Shown here: positions 5,934 to 8,808 of the stretch, in pieces | How the letters are laid out: every line of letters starts with the position of its first letter | Numbering within the stretch: position 1 is the stretch's first letter | Origin: JAFMIT01 sp044341215 | GTDB lineage: Bacteria > Actinomycetota > Actinomycetes > S36-B12 > UBA5976 | Length of the DNA stretch: 8,808 nt | Assembly (NCBI GenBank): GCA_044341215.1 | Contig: JBIISC010000037.1 | Span: 1-8,808 of the forward strand | Direction of reading: 5' to 3' | Translations under genes and position numbers: made by a program | Notes under the pieces: model-generated | The model's database searches: none | Seen by the model: the letters and a program-made list of their open reading frames with translations, nothing else | What the model was told of the DNA's origin: nothing

Positions 5934-6889
5934 TATTTATCACCCAAATGTTTGGCCGCGAAGTCAGTGTGTTTGGCTACAAAGTCACTGACCTTTTCGA
6001 CATCTTCAATTGTAGAAATTGGAAGGAGTTCAACCCCAGGCAACGCACGTTTGGCAATTCCAGTGAGAGTTCCACCAGGGAAGAGTTCAATCAATCCAGT
6101 AATTCCCATTGCCGAGAAAGTTTCCATGCAAAGGTCCCAGCGGACCGGAGAAGTAACTTGGCCAATGATTCGGTTTAGGAAATCTTTGCCATCTGTTACG
6201 ACTTCTCCACCTTTGTTTGAAACTAACTGCACCGATGGATTATTTACAACCAAATTTTTTGCGGTGTTGGATACTTCTTCTTGCGCCATGGACATATAGT
6301 GCGTGTGGAATGCGCCAGCAACTTGTAGTGGACGAACTCGAGTTCCAGTTGGAGGATTCGCAATAAGTTCTTCGATTTTTTCAATGCTGCCTGCGGCAAC
6401 AATTTGGTTTGCGCCATTTTCATTTGCAGCAATTAAATCTAGGGCATCAAGAGCGGCAATTACATCTTCGCGATTTCCGCCAAGAACAGCTGCCATGCTG
6501 GTTGCGACCATTGAAGCTGCTCTTGCCATTTCGTTTCCGCGTACTTCAACAAGTTTCATTCCATCTTCGAGTGAAAGCACACCAGTTGAAATTGCAGCGG
6601 TGATCTCACCAACACTGTGGCCGGCCACTGCGTTGGCAGACGTGATTGGAAAACCAATAGTTTGTGAAATTGCGGCAAGTGAACCAAGGCCACTTGCAAC
6701 TATTAGTGGTTGAGCAATTGAGGTGTCCCGAATAGTGTCGCTGTCACTCACGGTGCCATGCTTAATTAGGTCAATTCCGCAAGCGTCTGAGGCGGTTTCG
6801 ATAACAGATTTGAAAGCCGAATTGGCCAGCCATGGGGTTAGCATCCCTGGGGTTTGAGAACCCTGACCTGGAGCAACAATTACGAGCAC
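5933..6889 (-). CDS. fabD: Malonyl-CoA:ACP malonyltransferase
   Basis: FabD moves malonyl from CoA to ACP and so commits malonyl-CoA to fatty acid synthesis. The motifs are complete: the N-terminal APGQGSQTPGM, nucleophile Ser92 in GHSVGE, Arg117 in VEVRGNEM, catalytic His195 in AGAFHTHYM and Gln244 in GQVTSPVRW. I chose the GTG at 6889 (318 residues) because AAGGG lies seven bases upstream. It yields MLVIVAPGQGSQ, as in other actinobacterial FabD proteins, and puts Ser92 and Arg117 at the E. coli numbers. The in-frame TTG at 6895 would leave only one base between AAGGG and the start. The stop overlaps the fabH start. Unlike Streptomyces, no PucR-type fasR regulator gene lies just upstream; aceE does, with about 118 nt between. 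The assignment is secure; the start is likely but not proven. Confidence 0.96.
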   Translation of the reverse strand: MLVIVAPGQGSQTPGMLTPWLANSAFKSVIETASDACGIDLIKHGTVSDSDTIRDTSIAQPLIVASGLGSLAAISQTIGFPITSANAVAGHSVGEITAAISTGVLSLEDGMKLVEVRGNEMARAASMVATSMAAVLGGNREDVIAALDALDLIAANENGANQIVAAGSIEKIEELIANPPTGTRVRPLQVAGAFHTHYMSMAQEEVSNTAKNLVVNNPSVQLVSNKGGEVVTDGKDFLNRIIGQVTSPVRWDLCMETFSAMGITGLIELFPGGTLTGIAKRALPGVELLPISTIEDVEKVSDFVAKHTDFAAKHLGDK

Positions 6890-6896
6890 GGGCAAA

Positions 6897-6901
6897 CCCT
6901 T
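6897..6901 (-). promoter_or_regulatory. Ribosome binding site deciding the fabD GTG start
   Basis: AAGGG ends seven bases before the GTG at 6889 but only one base before the TTG at 6895. This spacing is the main reason for preferring the GTG start. Confidence 0.6.
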
Positions 6902-6919
6902 GCCTATCGAGGGCGCAGA

Positions 6920-6937
6920 GCCAAATCAGCATTTGGC
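6920..6937 (-). promoter_or_regulatory. Perfect small hairpin in the aceE-fabD gap
   Basis: GCCAAAT (6920-6926) and ATTTGGC (6931-6937) form a perfect 7-bp stem with a 4-nt loop, 30 nt upstream of the fabD start on the minus strand. No U tract follows, so it is not an obvious intrinsic terminator for aceE. It could be part of the fabD leader, a weak attenuator or an operator dyad. The remainder of the gap shows no convincing -35/-10 pair. It contains two GTAAC copies (6976-6980 and 6986-6990) exactly 10 nt apart on the plus strand. Confidence 0.45.
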
Positions 6938-7007
6938 GAAGCGGACGAAAATCCCAAAATCACTCTCAAATTTAGGTAACGGTGAGTAACTTTAGAAGGA
7001 AATTTGC

Positions 7008-8808
7008 TCAGCCAGAGCCTTCAGTGTTGCCGGCATCCGCAGCGCTGACATCGTGGAGTTTGTATCTTGAAACTGCTTCAGAAACTCTGGACATGTCGAA
7101 TTCTCCACGCTTTGCCAACAAGGTGAGGGTTTGCACTGTGATTGCCTGTGCATCAACTAGGAAGTGGCGACGAAGTGCTCCGCGAGTATCTGAAAGACCC
7201 CAACCATCAGTTCCCAAAGATGCGAATTCATTTGGCACCCAGTCACTGATTTGGTCTTGCACTGCCCGCATCCAGTCAGACACTGCAACGACAGGCCCTG
7301 GTTGATGTTCAAGCTGTTGAGTGACAAACGGTTTCTTAGAATCGCCATCAGGATTTAATAAGTTGTGTCGATCACATGCAAGACCATCGCGACGCAATTC
7401 ATTCCAAGAAGTCACAGACCAAACATCTGCAAAAACTCCCCAGTCTTCGCGAAGAATTCGTTGCGCTTCAAGTGCCCAAGTAACTGAAACTCCGGAAGCC
7501 AAAATTTGTGCACGCGGACCGTCACCTTCACCTGCAGGTGAATACAAATGCATTCCGCGCAAGATGCCATCAACATCAACATTTTCAGGTTGAGCTGGTT
7601 GTGGGTATGGCTCGTTGTAAACAGTTAGGTAATAAAAAATGTCTTCAGGATTTTCGCCATACATACGACGCAAACCATCTTTAACAATTTGACCAATTTC
7701 GAATGCAAAAGCTGGGTCGTAGGCAACCACACCTGGGTTGGTAGCTGCAATCATCATTGAATGGCCATCTTCATGTTGCAAACCTTCGCCATTTAGTGTG
7801 GTCCGGCCAGCAGTTGCACCAACTACAAATCCACGAGCCATCTGGTCCATTGCCAACCAGAACTGGTCGCCAGTTCTTTGGAAACCAAACATCGAGTAGA
7901 AGATGTAAATCGGAATCATGTTCTCACCATGAGTTGAATATGCAGATCCTGCAGCTACGAATGAAGCAACTGAACCTGCTTCATTGATTCCTTCATGCAA
8001 GATTTGGCCATCTGTGCTTTCCTTGTAGGAAAGCATCAGGTCGTGATCAACTGGTAGGTATTGCTGACCTAGTGGTGAATAGATTCGCAAAGTTGGGAAC
8101 AAGGAATCCATACCAAAAGTTCTAGCTTCATCAGGAATGATTGGCACAAATCGTGAGCCCAACCCCTCAACTCTTACTAAGTCTTTAAGTAAACGAACAA
8201 ACGCCATTGTGGTGGCAACCGGCTGAGCGCCCGAACCGCGTTCGGCACTTTCAAAAACCTTTGGTTCCGGCATTGGAAGTGGCGCAGCTTTGGTTCTGCG
8301 TTCTGGAATATAACCACCAAGCGAACTTCGGCGCTCGTGTAAGTACTTCATTACTGGATCATCATCACCTGGGCGGTAATAAGGTGGAAGATAAGGATCC
8401 AACTGATCGTCAGAAATTGGAATTTGCAAGCGATCGCGGAATTCACGCAGATCGTTGATGTTCATTTTCTTCATTTGGTGAGTTGCGTTGCGGCCTTCGA
8501 AACTTGAGCCGAGTTTCCAACCTTTAACTGTCTTTGCAAGAATGACAGTTGGTTGGCCTTTGTGTTCAACTGCTGATTTATAAGCAGCATAAAGTTTGCG
8601 GTAATCATGTCCACCGCGTCGCAGTGCCCAGATTTCATCGTCGGTCATATTTGCAACAAGAGCTGCTGTTCTTGGGTCGCGGTTGAAGAAATGTTCGCGA
8701 ACATATGCGCCACTTTCTGCGCGGAAAGTTTGGAAATCACCATCTACAGTGTTGTTCATTAATGAAATCAAAGCGCCATCAACATCGCGGGAAAGCAATT
8801 CGTCCCAA
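7008..8808 (-). CDS. aceE: Pyruvate dehydrogenase E1 component (homodimeric AceE), partial: N-terminus beyond window end
   Basis: AceE is the thiamine-diphosphate enzyme that decarboxylates pyruvate and acetylates the lipoyl groups of E2, giving acetyl-CoA. The open frame runs to the window edge, beginning in WDELLSRDVDG, and shows 599 residues of an expected total near 900; about 300 N-terminal residues are missing. The GDG...N ThDP diphosphate-binding motif should lie in the missing part. Visible AceE features are TVDGDFQTFRAESGAYVREHFF, the inner-loop EGRNATHQMKKMN with the histidine equivalent to E. coli His407 (visible residue 110), DEARTFGM, and LHEGINE with the cofactor-activating glutamate (about 272). 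Also present are the STHGENMIPIYIFYSMFGFQR segment, NGEGLQHEDGHS and the C-terminal LGTDGWGLSDTRGALRRHF. No lipoyl or E2 domain is fused. The TTG-initiated frame at 8798 is an edge artefact, not the true start. It lies just upstream of fabD and supplies the acetyl-CoA for the pathway. Confidence 0.97.
   Translation of the reverse strand, partial: WDELLSRDVDGALISLMNNTVDGDFQTFRAESGAYVREHFFNRDPRTAALVANMTDDEIWALRRGGHDYRKLYAAYKSAVEHKGQPTVILAKTVKGWKLGSSFEGRNATHQMKKMNINDLREFRDRLQIPISDDQLDPYLPPYYRPGDDDPVMKYLHERRSSLGGYIPERRTKAAPLPMPEPKVFESAERGSGAQPVATTMAFVRLLKDLVRVEGLGSRFVPIIPDEARTFGMDSLFPTLRIYSPLGQQYLPVDHDLMLSYKESTDGQILHEGINEAGSVASFVAAGSAYSTHGENMIPIYIFYSMFGFQRTGDQFWLAMDQMARGFVVGATAGRTTLNGEGLQHEDGHSMMIAATNPGVVAYDPAFAFEIGQIVKDGLRRMYGENPEDIFYYLTVYNEPYPQPAQPENVDVDGILRGMHLYSPAGEGDGPRAQILASGVSVTWALEAQRILREDWGVFADVWSVTSWNELRRDGLACDRHNLLNPDGDSKKPFVTQQLEHQPGPVVAVSDWMRAVQDQISDWVPNEFASLGTDGWGLSDTRGALRRHFLVDAQAITVQTLTLLAKRGEFDMSRVSEAVSRYKLHDVSAADAGNTEGSG

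Noticed and set aside
4540..6977. Shared ACCTAAA/CCTAAAT heptamers in the three FAS II intergenic gaps
   Set aside because: A 7-base match in varying orientation and position is expected by chance in AT-rich gaps; there is no consistent placement relative to start codons.
6967..7006. CAAATTT...AAATTTG inverted repeat just after the aceE stop
   Set aside because: The arms are AT-rich, themselves nearly palindromic, and 26 nt apart; a stable stem is unlikely.
8796..8798. TTG start for the right-edge aceE frame
   Set aside because: The frame stays open to the window edge and the residues before the TTG (WDE) continue the AceE family sequence, so the true start is outside the window.

Overview
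The window looks like a piece of the chromosome of a streamlined, moderate-GC actinobacterium. The GC content seems to be around the mid-40s percent, judged by eye and not counted. Three things support this. The fatty acid synthase II block has the order fabD-fabH-acpP-fabF, which is known from Streptomyces and relatives. A DUF3145 gene, a family essentially restricted to Actinobacteria, sits directly after it. The pyruvate dehydrogenase E1 is the large homodimeric AceE type. The moderate GC, tight packing and short intergenic gaps fit freshwater acI / Nanopelagicales bacteria, but that placement is an inference.

Layout. At the left edge (1-371, minus) is the N-terminal two thirds of a BioY biotin transporter S component, cut by the window start. 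Diverging from it (435-1835, plus) is a MATE-family efflux transporter. It overlaps by 17 nt a gene for a DUF3445 / HODM-alpha-like haem protein (1819-2628, plus). A DUF3145 gene follows (2713-3252, plus). It ends 5 nt from the end of the convergent fabF. The rest of the window is one minus-strand block, read from right to left: aceE (8808 to 7008, 5' end cut by the window), fabD (start at 6889), fabH (overlaps the fabD stop by 1 nt), acpP and fabF.

How the genes work together. AceE, with E2 and E3 subunits encoded elsewhere, turns pyruvate into acetyl-CoA. Biotin taken up through BioY is the cofactor of acetyl-CoA carboxylase (not in the window), which makes malonyl-CoA. FabD loads malonyl onto AcpP. 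FabH makes the first condensation and FabF the elongating ones. All catalytic residues I looked for in FabD, FabH, AcpP and FabF are present, so the visible pathway looks functional.

Non-coding structure. The only gaps longer than about 60 nt are 372-434, 2629-2712, 4500-4594, 4835-4919 and 6890-7007. The gaps on both sides of acpP, and the leader of fabD, hold inverted repeats. The strongest is a 17-bp bulged hairpin between acpP and fabF. No tRNA, rRNA, CRISPR, insertion sequence or phage gene is visible. I see no wholly new system. The least understood parts are the orphan DUF3445 gene overlapping a MATE exporter, the DUF3145 gene abutting the FAS II operon, and the hairpins bracketing acpP.
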